In this document: positions 45,942 through 56,156 of the stretch, in pieces
Position numbering within the stretch: position 1 is the first letter of the stretch
Layout: every line of letters starts with the position of its first letter
Source of the DNA: Gamarada debralockiae
Lineage: Eukaryota; Ascomycota; Leotiomycetes; Helotiales; Hyphodiscaceae
Length of the DNA: 56,614 bases
NCBI GenBank assembly: GCA_002803225.1
Contig: NXFV01001564.1
Location: forward strand, 1 to 56,614
Reading direction: 5' to 3'
Program-made: the position numbers and the translations under genes
Notes under the pieces: model-generated
Told to the model about the DNA's origin: nothing
Database searches by the model: none
The model's input: only the letters and a program-made list of their open reading frames with translations

Positions 45942-48002
45942 ATGGATCGCCTGCGGGGTCTTCTATCGAACTCCTCCAAGCGGAAGACGGACGGTACAAA
46001 TGAGTCTATCACAACTTACCGGTACACCCCCTTGAAAGAAAAGAAGCGCCAAATCCGGCTGCTAGTTCTGCTTCGCGGAGAGTTCTCTGCGGATATTCGT
46101 ATCCGTCTCCATACTGCACGGCTGGCAGCCGACAGCATCCCGAAGTACGAGGCACTCTCATACGTGTGGGGCTCGACGGAAAATCGGATGAATATCTTGG
46201 TTCAGTTACCACACCGACGAAAGACTGCGACGCTCGCTGTGACCCAGAATCTGGCTCAAGCACTACCCTACCTTCGATACCAAGATAGAGACCGCGTTCT
46301 GTGGATCGACGCTATATGTATCAACCAAAATGATCTAAAGGAGCGTGGCAGACAAATCAGACGGATGGCTGATTTGTATCGTTTGGCACACCGTGTTATT
46401 GTTTGGTTAGGGGAAGAGAAGGATAATAGTGCACTAGCTCTTACAACTCTTTCCACATTGAGCACCAAAGTCGATGTGTCCCATCCGAGCTATTCAATCA
46501 AACCTACATCACAGCACGCTTCTGGCCTTCACTGGGCCGATCTAACAGTACCATTACCGTTTACTGAGATAGAGTGGCTATCGATCAACGATCTCTTGAG
46601 TCGTAGTTGGTTTGAAAGACTTTGGGTATGGCAAGAAATTCGACTGGGCAGTCGAGATGCTACTATGATATGTGGCTTTAATGAATTGTCATGGGAAGCC
46701 TTTCGTCGTGCTACGTTTTGCATCTATAGGAAGGACCGTGAGACCTTTCTGGAAACTCGGGGGGGGTTTCGTGAGAATATTCTCCGGGCCACACGGTTAT
46801 CCGACAGTGGGAATATATCATTCGAAGAGGTCGCACAGAGGACCCGGAAGAGCAAATGCGCTGATCCGAAAGATAGAATATTTGCTTTACTTTCGATTAC
46901 CCAGGAAGCGTACCAAGACTATCTCGACTACACAAAAAGCGTTGCCGAAATATACCGCGACTTCTTCATCCTAGATGTTGAGCTATCAGGAAGTCTAAGT
47001 CTTTTGACAAGTTGCGAGAAGCATATGGAGCATCTCAATACTCTTAATATACCATCGTGGGTGCCTGACTGGTCTTCTGCTAAACTCCCTGAAAACCTCT
47101 CCTATATGGCAGCTTCTGGATGCTCGTTTGCCAACGTCTCTTTTATCGGAACAGGAATAATGGCAGTCACTGGGGTTCGTTTTGCAACAATCAATCAGAT
47201 CTATAAGCTCTATAGCTCAAATCTCCCAAGGCGAAGAGACATAATGGCGACGGCTTTAGGTCTCCGGAGGTTGACACGGGGACTGAAAATAGAAGACAGG
47301 CTTGTAGGAAGGAGCAGTTATTTGGACACCTTTTGTCGCACCATTTGCGGAAATGCGTTCTCTGATATATATCACCCGCCAAATGAGGGATATCTTGATC
47401 ATGAAGAAGGCATGTTAGCTGTTCTATGGGCTTTGAATGCTCCATTAGAAGCGCTAGTCAACGAGGGGATCCTGTCTAGTAAACAGAGGCTATACCTCTG
47501 CGACGTTGAACGCTGGCTTTTCGGTCGATCGCTTTTTACTACACACGATGGTCACTTGGGTCTTGCACCAGAAGGTGCTCAAACCGGGGACCTGATGGTG
47601 GTTTTCCTTGGATGTAATTCGCCGATGGTGCTCCGGCCGAGCGACCATGACCATAGCAGGTACCAAGTTATCGGAGAAGGGTGCTGTCATGACTTCTCAA
47701 ACGGCGAGGCGTTACTGGGACCTCTCCCGGAGAACGTTGAAGGCGTCTGGGAGCTATCTCCGATTGCGGGCATGATTAACTCGGCATGTATCGATCGTAA
47801 GTCTGGTAATATTTTGGGAGAAGATCCAAGGCTGGGTCCCCTCCCACCAGGCTGGCAAAGTGAGAAGCGTGGAGATAGCTCTAGGATTTGGTACTGGAAC
47901 TCCGACATGAGCAAGGAAGAGGCGACACTAGAGGATCCAAGAATGACTCCAGAATCTCTTCGTAAGAGAGGAGTGGAATTGAAGACTTTTGAGCTCGAAT
48001 AA
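45942..48002 (+). CDS. HET-domain protein with C-terminal WW-like module
   Basis: Heterokaryon-incompatibility family protein; HET domains trigger cell death when activated during non-self fusion, but many genomic copies have unknown roles. The intronless ORF from ATG 45942 gives 686 residues; an in-frame ATG at 45891 adds 17 residues and is less likely. HET block 1 is YEALSYVWGS (~69-78), block 2 VLWIDAICINQND (~119-131), block 3 QIRRMADLYRLAHRVIVWLGE; all intact. The middle has the usual SWVPDWS segment and a KCADPKDRIFALLSI motif. The C-terminus (~631-670) is LGPLPPGWQ...IWYWNSD...LEDPRM, a WW fold signature whose second Trp is Leu. A diverged repeat array lies directly upstream. Confidence 0.9.
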   Translation: MDRLRGLLSNSSKRKTDGTNESITTYRYTPLKEKKRQIRLLVLLRGEFSADIRIRLHTARLAADSIPKYEALSYVWGSTENRMNILVQLPHRRKTATLAVTQNLAQALPYLRYQDRDRVLWIDAICINQNDLKERGRQIRRMADLYRLAHRVIVWLGEEKDNSALALTTLSTLSTKVDVSHPSYSIKPTSQHASGLHWADLTVPLPFTEIEWLSINDLLSRSWFERLWVWQEIRLGSRDATMICGFNELSWEAFRRATFCIYRKDRETFLETRGGFRENILRATRLSDSGNISFEEVAQRTRKSKCADPKDRIFALLSITQEAYQDYLDYTKSVAEIYRDFFILDVELSGSLSLLTSCEKHMEHLNTLNIPSWVPDWSSAKLPENLSYMAASGCSFANVSFIGTGIMAVTGVRFATINQIYKLYSSNLPRRRDIMATALGLRRLTRGLKIEDRLVGRSSYLDTFCRTICGNAFSDIYHPPNEGYLDHEEGMLAVLWALNAPLEALVNEGILSSKQRLYLCDVERWLFGRSLFTTHDGHLGLAPEGAQTGDLMVVFLGCNSPMVLRPSDHDHSRYQVIGEGCCHDFSNGEALLGPLPENVEGVWELSPIAGMINSACIDRKSGNILGEDPRLGPLPPGWQSEKRGDSSRIWYWNSDMSKEEATLEDPRMTPESLRKRGVELKTFELE

Positions 48003-48235
48003 TGGTCTCCTTTATCTGGATTCTACTAGGGACTAGCAAACTGAGATGGTAGAATTACGGGTTATGTTCTTAATCTAAGAAGTGACCTATCCTGAACCAA
48101 TACCCATAATCCATGCAAAACTCCATCCATCGCCTTTTCCAAACAATTGTCAGTACCCAAAACTGCACGCAAAATAAATCGCCCATCAAAAAGCCTTTAC
48201 TCACTTAAACTCGATCCCAACACAAATCTCATTCA

Positions 48236-48962
48236 TCATTGCGGCTCTCCCATCCGAATCAAATCATACTCTCCAATCTTTGCCAGGGTCGTCTTCTCAT
48301 TATACCATTTCCGCAACCGCTCTTGCTCCTCTCCGGGGCGACGCATGTCGATCATTCTCCTACCACGTGCAAATCTTCTTTTATAAGACGTTGCGCAATG
48401 GCCGCAATACTCTTTCCGATCCGAGACCTCGCCGTCTTGACATGCGGTGAAGCGTTGGCAGGAGGAGCAAAAGGTTAGGTGTGAGGGGATGATTGGGCGG
48501 AGGTGGAAGTGGAGCTCGCAATGAGCCGGGTAGAAGAGGACTGGGAGACAATGTCTACAGCCGGCTGGATGGGGGAGGGGATGTGTGGAGTCCGGAGCGC
48601 CGATACTGAGGGGGTAGGACAGGGGTGGGGCGAGGCTGTAGATGTACTTACTGTTGTCTCAGTTAGTCGACGAGTCGCGAGAGGATGGGAAGATAAGAAT
48701 GGTAAACCATTCAAATCGTTTGGGCGATTGTAAGTCCATAATGTTGAAAACTCAAATCCGCCCAGGACGACCAGGGGAGTACTTACTTGATGACACTCAA
48801 ACAAACGGCATCTACAGGGTGCAGGAACGTAAAGATCTTGAGGTGGATCTCAGGCGGGACAGCGAGGAAGGGGACTTTCTTCTTCGAGAACATCTTCCAG
48901 GCATCGGTTGAGACCGGGATGCGTGATGGGCGACGCTTCGCTTTTGGTCGGCGGGGAGACAT
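48236..48962 (-). CDS. F-box protein with C-terminal Cys-rich region
   Basis: Exon 1 (48787-48962) and exon 2 (48236-48650) join over a 136-nt intron with GTAAGT donor, CTAAC branch and ACAACAG acceptor, giving 196 residues; starting at the in-frame ATG 49088 would give 238. The F-box reads VPFLAVPPEIHLKIFTFLHPVDAVCLSVI-NKYIY, with the last helix completed by the splice. Exon 2 carries paired Cys/His: GCRHCLPVLFYPAHCELHFH, FCSSCQRF and YCGHCATSYKRRF, likely binding zinc, then a charged helix (RRPGEEQERLRKWYNEKTT). It probably acts as a substrate receptor for an SCF ubiquitin ligase. No single long ORF covers exon 2 with exon 1, so the gene is easy to miss. Confidence 0.75.
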
Positions 48963-49793
48963 GGTGGTGGTATTGGCATTGGAATTTGTGTTTGCTGGGA
49001 TATTGGCGGTGGAAAGGTGGGCGATCAGGAGGGCTTGACGGAGACAAAAGGCGTCAGGTGAGAGAGGTTGAAGACGTGCATGACTCATGGTGAGGAGGTT
49101 CACCCTTGAAAGTGAATCGCAAATTCACTGATGAGCGTTGAAAGACTGAGTGCCGGAGGAAGTTCTACACCGCTTTACTTGCAGTGCATTTGAAGTTGAA
49201 CACCGACAGAACACAAAGCAGGGATGTAAAGAGCAGATGTTTCTAGATGCAGTCAGAAGTCACTGGAACTTCTTAAACTTTTGAACAGATTTGATTATAA
49301 ATCGAGTGCCTGAAGAGCAAGAAGTCTTGTGAGCCTCGTGTGGAGTTGAAAGAGCTGTCGTTGGATATTGATCGAACTTGTGAAATAGCCAATTCTTGTT
49401 TAATTCTCCAGCCCGAGTTTCCTCGCAGGGAGCACAAAAAGCATCAAAAACGACATCATAAGCTGGCTGTAAAAACAGAATCTGCGTCATCAGGTCATAC
49501 GAGAAAGTTCGGGACCCAAGGTGCATTGTGGAGGAATCCGGTTGCCTGATTGGCGGCCTTATCATGTGATCCCTGGTAACGCCTCAGCTCACCTCAATCG
49601 TTGGGTTTGGCTGTGCTTCCTGTCGGTTCAATGTCAAGGGGACAGAATCACAGAGACTTCAGATGAAGGCTCAGATCACGTTCAAGACCGAGAAGAGTAT
49701 CTCATTGACCGAGTCCTTGCTATGCACCCCTCTTTCGATCGCTTTCTTGCCAAACGCCGTCCAATGCCAGTGCTCAATTCGACTATCATACAC
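48963..49793. other. intergenic region between F-box gene and cox11
   Basis: About 830 bases, including the possible N-terminal extension of the F-box ORF up to 49088, its promoter, and the cox11 3' end. No further gene or repeat recognised. Confidence 0.55.
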
Positions 49794-50697
49794 TCACGAC
49801 CCCACTGGCATAGGCGTCAAATGCCCATTCTTATCATACCTCGCCTCTGTTCAACATTAGCATCAAACCTCCCACAAGATCCCCCAGAACAACTCACTGA
49901 AAAACGTATAACTCAACGTAACCTGCTCAATACCCCTCATGTTCGGATCATTAACAAAATCCGGATCGATATAAAAGAAAACCGGCATATCCACTGTCTC
50001 CCCTGCATTCAGCCTCTGCTCCTCAAAGCAAAAACACTGAATCTTGCTGAAATACGGCGCCACTTGTCCAGGCGTAACACTATATGTCGCTACCCCAATA
50101 ATGTCCTCATCACTCCTATTCGTAGCTGTGTAGAAAGCTAATGCTGTTTCGCCAGGTAATACTCGAACTTCGCGTTGTTGGGGCGTAAATTTCCATGGTA
50201 AGACGTCGGAGACCGAGCCGTTGAAGGTTATACGGATACGTTTGGCATCGGTGACGGGTTGGAGACGCACAGAGGGATCGCTACCTTCGGGACCGCCGTG
50301 GCCGGGTGCTTTGATGGGCTGGCCTCCCCATCCTGTCGTTTGGCAGATCTGCGCGCCTTCAATTAGCAATTAACCTTGAGGTGGGGTGTGGAGGCAATCG
50401 AACCATTTTATACATCGGTACTGAGCCATAGGAAAATGCGACTGTGCCCAAGATGATACTGAGAGTATAGTACAATGTAGAGCTGTTCTTCTTTTGAAAT
50501 GGCGCACGTAGCTGCTCCATGGTTGGCGCAACATTCTGTCGGGTTTTCGAGGAATTGGAGATGCTTCTTGTCATGGATCTGGAGGGTTGGAAGAACGGAG
50601 TTGCGGATTTTCTGCGGATGGCTTTCGCACATGAGTTGCAAGTCCAGGTTGCATCATTGCGAATTAGACCAGCCAGTATTCGTGGGAAAGTATTCAT
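49794..50697 (-). CDS. cox11: cytochrome c oxidase copper chaperone Cox11
   Basis: Inner-membrane copper chaperone that inserts Cu(B) into subunit 1 of complex IV. Exons 50404-50697, 49898-50348 and 49794-49846 give 265 residues. Exon 1 encodes an Arg/Ser-rich presequence, a linker and the single transmembrane helix (LYYTLSIILGTVAFSYGSVPMYK). Exon 2 starts ICQTTGWGGQ and carries the periplasm-type CtaG/Cox11 fold, with WKFTPQQREV, YSVTPGQVAPYF and the copper-binding CFCFEEQRL. The short third exon supplies KARYDKNGHLTPMPVGS, completing the family's usual C-terminus; without it the ORF would end in unrelated residues. All copper ligands are present. Confidence 0.94.
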
Positions 50698-51270
50698 CCT
50701 GTTTGGGAAACTGCGCTACTCGTGGAGAAAGTCGTTCGAGAGATGATTTCCGAAAATGTATGATGCTCGGGGGAAGCTTTTTCCGAGCCGATATCAGCTA
50801 AATCTCTCCAACCTCCCTCTTCAATGGGATGGCAACAGCAAGACGAAAGCTAAATCCGGTAGTCCGAAGTCGCTGATAGTGTCCCAAAGCAGCTCAATTA
50901 CTCTCCTCTGCTCACATAATTGCTCACACAAAGAGAGAGACTCAGGGTCCATCATTGGTTTATGCACCTTGATGACGAAGGAGATTTCGACCCCTGGAGC
51001 TAAGTGACATCACATGTGGTGAGGTATCGACCTGTCCAGACCCTCGAATTACTTATTCAATCAGTCAATTATTTTGGTTCCATTTACAAGACTCTGCAAT
51101 TAAGTAATCATCTTTCCTCAATCATCTCTTTAATGCTCACCTTAACCCTCACTCGTTCTCTCTGCATCCGCACAGCAGGTAGCAATCCCAATACTACCCT
51201 TTCAATTTTATGCTCAGCAACATCCAAAGTAAAAGCCACCCCCAGATTCCGCAGCAATAACTTCAGAACT
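50698..51270. promoter_or_regulatory. divergent promoter, cox11 / cupin gene
   Basis: About 570 bases. From 51133 the cupin frame is open, and an ATG there would give an Arg-containing, acid-poor leader; otherwise no feature stands out. Confidence 0.45.
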
Positions 51271-51858
51271 ATGGCTTCATCTAAGCCCAACTCCGGGCCC
51301 CCAGCCCATGAAATGGTATGCTTGTCTTCCTTTTTTAATCGGACGTCTGACCCAAAACACACTACCTTCTTGTTTCAGGCCCCACTAATTCCTTTTTCCC
51401 ACCAGGTGTACTTCCCAAACATGCTGTCCTCGCTACCCGAATCCTCTGGCGAATTCCGCAAAGTCCTCTGGACAGGTCTTTACTCGCAAGTCGTGCTCAT
51501 GACTATACCCGTGGGCGGTGACATTGGTGATGAAGTCCATACTGTCGATCAAGCCCTAACATTCACATCCGGGATTGGGAAAGCCACCATAAACGGCAAA
51601 GATCAAGATGTGAAAGCAGGGGATTTGATGGTCGTGCCGGCTGGAACGCAGCATCAGTTTATTAATACGGGGCCAAATCCCTTGATTTTGTATACGATTT
51701 ATAGTCCGGCGGAACATAATAGTACGACGGTACATCATACGAAGGAGCAGGGTGATAAGGAGGAGGAAGAGGGCATTGATGAGGCGCCTGAATGGGCTCG
51801 CAAGTCGAAGAAAGAAAACGAGGACGCAGGACTTGTAAAATTGAGTGGCAAGTATTAG
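51271..51858 (+). CDS. small cupin-fold protein
   Basis: Exon 1 (51271-51315) and exon 2 (51406-51858) give 165 residues. The single cupin domain covers the metal-binding motifs: GGDIGDEVHTVDQALTF (motif 1, with E and H) and GDLMVVPAGTQHQFINTG (motif 2, with H). The C-terminal tail is charged (DKEEEEGIDEAPEWARKSKK). Catalytic role is unknown; bacterial and fungal relatives are annotated only as cupin_2 proteins. The 90-nt intron is a multiple of three and has no stop, so the frame is open across it. An upstream in-frame ATG at 51133 would add a 46-residue leader that resembles a mitochondrial presequence (MLTLTLTRSLCIRTAG). Confidence 0.82.
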   Translation: MASSKPNSGPPAHEMVCLSSFFNRTSDPKHTTFLFQAPLIPFSHQVYFPNMLSSLPESSGEFRKVLWTGLYSQVVLMTIPVGGDIGDEVHTVDQALTFTSGIGKATINGKDQDVKAGDLMVVPAGTQHQFINTGPNPLILYTIYSPAEHNSTTVHHTKEQGDKEEEEGIDEAPEWARKSKKENEDAGLVKLSGKY

Positions 51859-52186
51859 TGTTTGAGTTGTAATTTAATTTGTACTGTACAAAGGGGAAGT
51901 CAGTGAGTGCGAGTTGTTGTGATTTGATGTATTGATTGCCATTTGCTTGAATGCTGGGTACAGCTATGTTTTGCTCCGAGCACCTTATGCATCCGATGTT
52001 GCTAGAATACAAGCAAGTTCTCAAGCTCATGGGTATCCTCTCACCATTCGTTCATTTTCGTCCAGCTATTATAAGTTCCTTGCCCCCTTACTCCTTCGAT
52101 ATTGCTGTAATGACAAGTTCATGCATTTTCATCATTCATTCACAATTTTCCAACTCCCAGCAATGCCACGCACAATGGGTATCCCC
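51859..52186. other. convergent intergenic region
   Basis: About 330 bases between convergent stops; nothing structured seen. Confidence 0.6.
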
Positions 52187-53724
52187 TCAAATATCCTTCA
52201 AACTCCCAATAATAGCAAGCAAAGCGATAACAGCTATCACACATAAAGTTAGCCGCTTTTCCGCCCTCTACACAAAAGGCCTCAACTTACCAGCAGCAGC
52301 AGTAACAACATACAAACTTATCGTCCACGCGGTCGTAACATCCCCCGTTTTCGCCATATACCAGAACCCCAAAATCAAGCTCAATATCAACGGAACGGCA
52401 AATGTAACTGTGAGTCGATAACTTGACCAGTCATATATTAGTTGGACGGAGTATCGGCCTTCGAGTGGGTTGTTCTTGTTGTCGTTCAAGTTCTTCTGCA
52501 CCCATCCCTGCCAGGCTACGGCGACGGTGTCGTCGGAGTGCCGGTAGGAGGCTTTGTAGGCGAGGAAGAATTGCGAGAGGATTGCCTTTTGGGATGTTGT
52601 TAAGGCCAATGGGATATGTGCCCCTCTGGCAATATCACACTGTGTCAGGTAAGCAATTGCTCATTTGCATTGAAGGATTGGGATTGGAATACCTTGTAAA
52701 GTCCAAACCCCTTCAAGCTTTTCAATGAGCAGAATCTTCTCCACCCCCTAACATCACTCTCCCCGTGTCTCAAAACCTCAAACAGCTCCTTTGCCTCCTC
52801 AAACTCCAGAATCCTCTCCTTAGGATCGCTCGCTGATCTCAGAAACCAGCCAATGACGATATATGGCCGTGGTTTCGGCATCAAGCGCTCAACCTGTTTC
52901 TTGATATCCTCTCTTGTCGCCTCAAACGGTTTATCGAAAACCGGACAATGGCTTGTCGAAGGTCTCGACCGACTTCGATGACTCGAGCTAAAACTAGATC
53001 TAATGCGTTCGGCGATGTTTGCCTTGATGCGAGTAGCGTTGAGCAGCACTTCCGAAGTCTGACTCTCCTCATTAACCATCAAGGGACGAACAGGTGATTC
53101 CGGCTCCGTAACACCCCCAACTTTCGGTCCTCCCACATACCCATTCCCATTCATCCCCCCAGCCATCAACCTTAACTCCCTCTTCTCCATCAACCTCTTC
53201 TTTACCCTATCCGCAGCCTGCTTCAAAATTCTCCTCCGTCTCGCCATCAAATAAAGCAACCAAAGTCTCGGCTCTCTCATCCGTTCCAACCACTCAATCC
53301 TAGCCAACCAAATCGGTCGTTGATGATAAGTCTCCAAACTCCACCACGGCAATCCATCAACAAGTTCCCTTAACCTTTGCTCCTCGCGCCCGAAATCATC
53401 AAACATGTTCTTGTAATCCTCATAATTGAAGTTTTCTGGCTCGTCGACTTGGAGGAGTCGTAGGAAGAGCCGCGCTTCGGTACTGGTGAGGCCTACGCGA
53501 CGCGTGCATTGCTCGTCGGCCCAGAAGATGTTACCGTTTGCGGACTTGATGATAGGTGGGATATCATCTAGTTCGATGGTCTCATGCACACGGCGGAAAT
53601 AACGAGAACTCTTCCTTGACGAACTTTGGTCAGTCTTAGGAAGAAGAGGCTCGTCTGCTTCGACTTCGAGGAATTCCGCTCCGTCGAGGCCCAACTGGTT
53701 CTCTATATCGGTTGGAGACGGCAT
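52187..53724 (-). CDS. uncharacterised fungal protein with C-terminal transmembrane pair
   Basis: Exons 52693-53724, 52291-52639 and 52187-52233 give 475 residues. The N-terminal half is soluble and helical, with distinctive stretches (IFWADEQCTRRVGLTSTEAR, FLRLLQVDEPENFNYEDY, LVDGLPWWSLETYHQRPIWL). A basic region and a Ser/Arg-rich linker (SSFSSSHRSRSRPSTS) follow. The C-terminal part has conserved-looking RRFCSLKSLKGFGLYKCDIA, VAVAWQGWVQKNL and RYSVQLIYDWSSYRL leading into two hydrophobic helices (TVTFAVPLILSLILGFWYM; AWTISLYVVTAAAAVIALLA). Splicing is needed to complete the second helix. No name is known to me. It sits beside the broken HET gene, at the accessory edge of the window. Confidence 0.75.
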
Positions 53725-54517
53725 CTTGATCTTTGGAGAGATGTAAGGAGATTACACGTTACGATGAGGAATTAAAAGAAGGAGTTTAGTGAAAGGAGAG
53801 TTGAGTGTTTGGGGATTTTGATGTTCGAGGCTGTTGGTCATGGGAGACAGCCTAGTGCGCCAAGGCTGATCTGCAGCCTGCAGGGGGGGCAGGTGCGGCC
53901 ACCCTATCAGATTTCATTGGCAGTCAAAATACGAAATTACGAGAAGGGCTGAAGGCGGGACGGGCCTTCTCTATGGGGATCAATATTAATGCCTTCCTTA
54001 AAGATGGAGTTGTTTGGAGCAATTAAGCAGGGTCTTCCATTAGCAAAATAGCTTCGATGAAGCTTGCCCGTGCAAATTCTGTACTATTTGCTGGAAATAG
54101 CAATGGAAAAATTACTACAAGGTGTTCAAAGATTGTAGCATGCAGGTATGAAACACAATGCAGATCCTAGTTATTTTTAGAGGCGTATTTTATATTTCTC
54201 GACACTGATCCCCAGTTGAATTTGACGATTAATTTCTGTTTACAAGTGTTACAATTCCAGCGACGAAGAAGCGCGAGACGCGCCTTTTCTATTTGTTTTA
54301 AATATATATATATATATAACTATCTCTGGAGTTTTTTGAGAAATAAAATGGTCTCCTGGCAACAAAACTCGCAGATGCTATGAATTCTCGGCCCAATTCC
54401 GACTCCAAGGATTCTGCAGAACTACAGTATGTGTCTTTCACGTTTCGCAGCAAATTCGGAGTAATTGGACTGTCATTGTAATTTGTTTATCAAAATATCG
54501 TCCCATATACAAGTTTC
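53725..54517. other. AT-rich intergenic region with TA microsatellite
   Basis: About 790 bases, AT-rich, with an alternating TA run around 54302-54318. No gene is supported. It separates the two-TM protein gene (promoter side) from the end of the HET pseudogene. Confidence 0.55.
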
Positions 54518-56155
54518 TCAAGAAGAAGTGAGGAACTTTAGTGTCCATAGACTGAGATCAAACTTGAGGCTCACCTGCGGGTATCTTTTATCCATCCGTT
54601 CATTATCACAAATCAAAGCTCTTCCAATTATCTGCCACCGGTTTTCGGGTCCATCATTGGTAGCTCTTGACACAATCACAGCGACTGGGCAGTCTAGGAG
54701 GAAGCACACCAGATCCAATTTACGCGTGGTGCCAGAGGCAATCCCTATGGTTTCGCCCGTCCGAAAGACGCGGGGTGCCGACTGTGAGGCTTTCTCTGCG
54801 TCTTTTTCCTGTGGATTCGAAAATGCTTGGAGAAAGTTTTCTTCTGCCGTTATATCAGGATGATCTGAGAATTTAGCCCTTTGACATCTTGTGCGGCTAG
54901 ACCACCGCATGTATTCAAGCAATCTTCCTTGCTCTAATGCTTCACAGTTCTGATCCGCATATATGGCTTTCTCCGTGATAGGCTGTACCGAAACCAGATC
55001 GGCTTGCCGAAGGCGCCTCAACCAAGATAGTTGGGGACTAATTCCTCTGATATATGGCTGGTTTACGTTGGCCATCACTGACTCGACCGTGGCACCAATG
55101 TTATCCACATCCCCAGCAACGTATACCGACAGTGAGATTTTAAAGTCTGGGCCGATTGAGTCCCCAATGGGAGGGAGAAAGAGCTTGCTGAAGTCTCATC
55201 ACGACCTTCGGCCTTGGCGAAGACCTGTTGAACTACGTAGCTGAAGCACGCCACTTTTGTCGCGCGTCGCAAAGATTCGACTTTATGAAAGAGAGCAATC
55301 TCTTTTTCCCGACAGATAATTTCATTTTTCTTGGCGACAGCCTTGGAATGCAAAAAAGCATCAGCATCATATTTTGCGGTCATTTTCCGTGCATCCTCGA
55401 ACTTCTGCTCTGTCTGTGCCAGTTGTTGAAGGTTATAACTGAGGCGGCGGTAGTAGAACTGCATAAGATCGTAGTATAACTCATCTAATGACTTCCCGTA
55501 GTCGACGTCGAAATCGTTCTCGTAGTCGGAGGCGATGCTTAAGTATCCATAAACTCGGTCATGCGCGAGCGTGCATTGGGAAGTTTTGAAGTCATTGATC
55601 AGCTGCATGAGACCAATGTGCCTCGCTTCCTTTTTGGCCAGGAGTTGGGCCGCTGCACTATTCCGCAGCGCAGCAACAGCCGGATGTGTACTCTTTCCAT
55701 CGTTTGCCTTCGGCCATTAATGGATTGCCTCGCCACGGCCACAACAATTTTGTGAGCGTCCCGTGGTCAATAACATCCTCGCCGCATTGCAATATCAAGC
55801 TTTGCGCAAGTACAATCTCTTGCACAATCCATACCCGATTCCAGTACAGGCCGTCGCATACGCTCGCCAGGGCTTCGATGGCGGGAGTCCACACGTCGTC
55901 ACTCAAGCCTCTCTCGGACCAGATACGGAACACCCAGACTTCCTTCAACTTCATCCAATCTCGGAGAAACGCAAAGGCTAACCGGGTGGAGTCTGTCGAA
56001 GCACCCAACCACGAAACCACTCTTGTCGCTTGCCCATAGATCCTCCCCATAAGGCGAACTTGATGGTTACGCTCGACCCCTGCACGACCGTCCACCGGTT
56101 CCAGTCGCAAACAGGTCAGGTGATGGTGCCAGCCATCACAGTACACAGGTAGCAT
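54518..56155 (-). pseudogene. 5'-truncated and frameshifted HET-domain gene
   Basis: Minus-strand fragments line up in the order of a HET protein. The piece at 55658-56155 holds HQVRLMGRIYGQATRVVSWLG (HET block 3) and WNRVWIVQEI. The next, about 55075-55690, holds CTLAHDRVYGYLSIASDY, and the last, 54518-55170, ends with the family-typical RWQIIGRALI. The first two pieces are in different frames around 55670-55690 without usable splice sites, indicating a frameshift. The switch near 55150-55240 could be another frameshift or a weak 41-nt intron. HET blocks 1 and 2 are missing: just upstream of block 3 the sequence has lost the LW(I/V)DA.CINQ motif, and beyond 56156 it changes character. Most likely a dead copy. 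Confidence 0.65.
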
Positions 56156-56156
56156 A

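Noticed and set aside
49521..50141. 206-codon plus-strand ORF overlapping cox11
   Set aside because: Antisense to the Cox11 copper-binding exon; no domain and no splice or start context.
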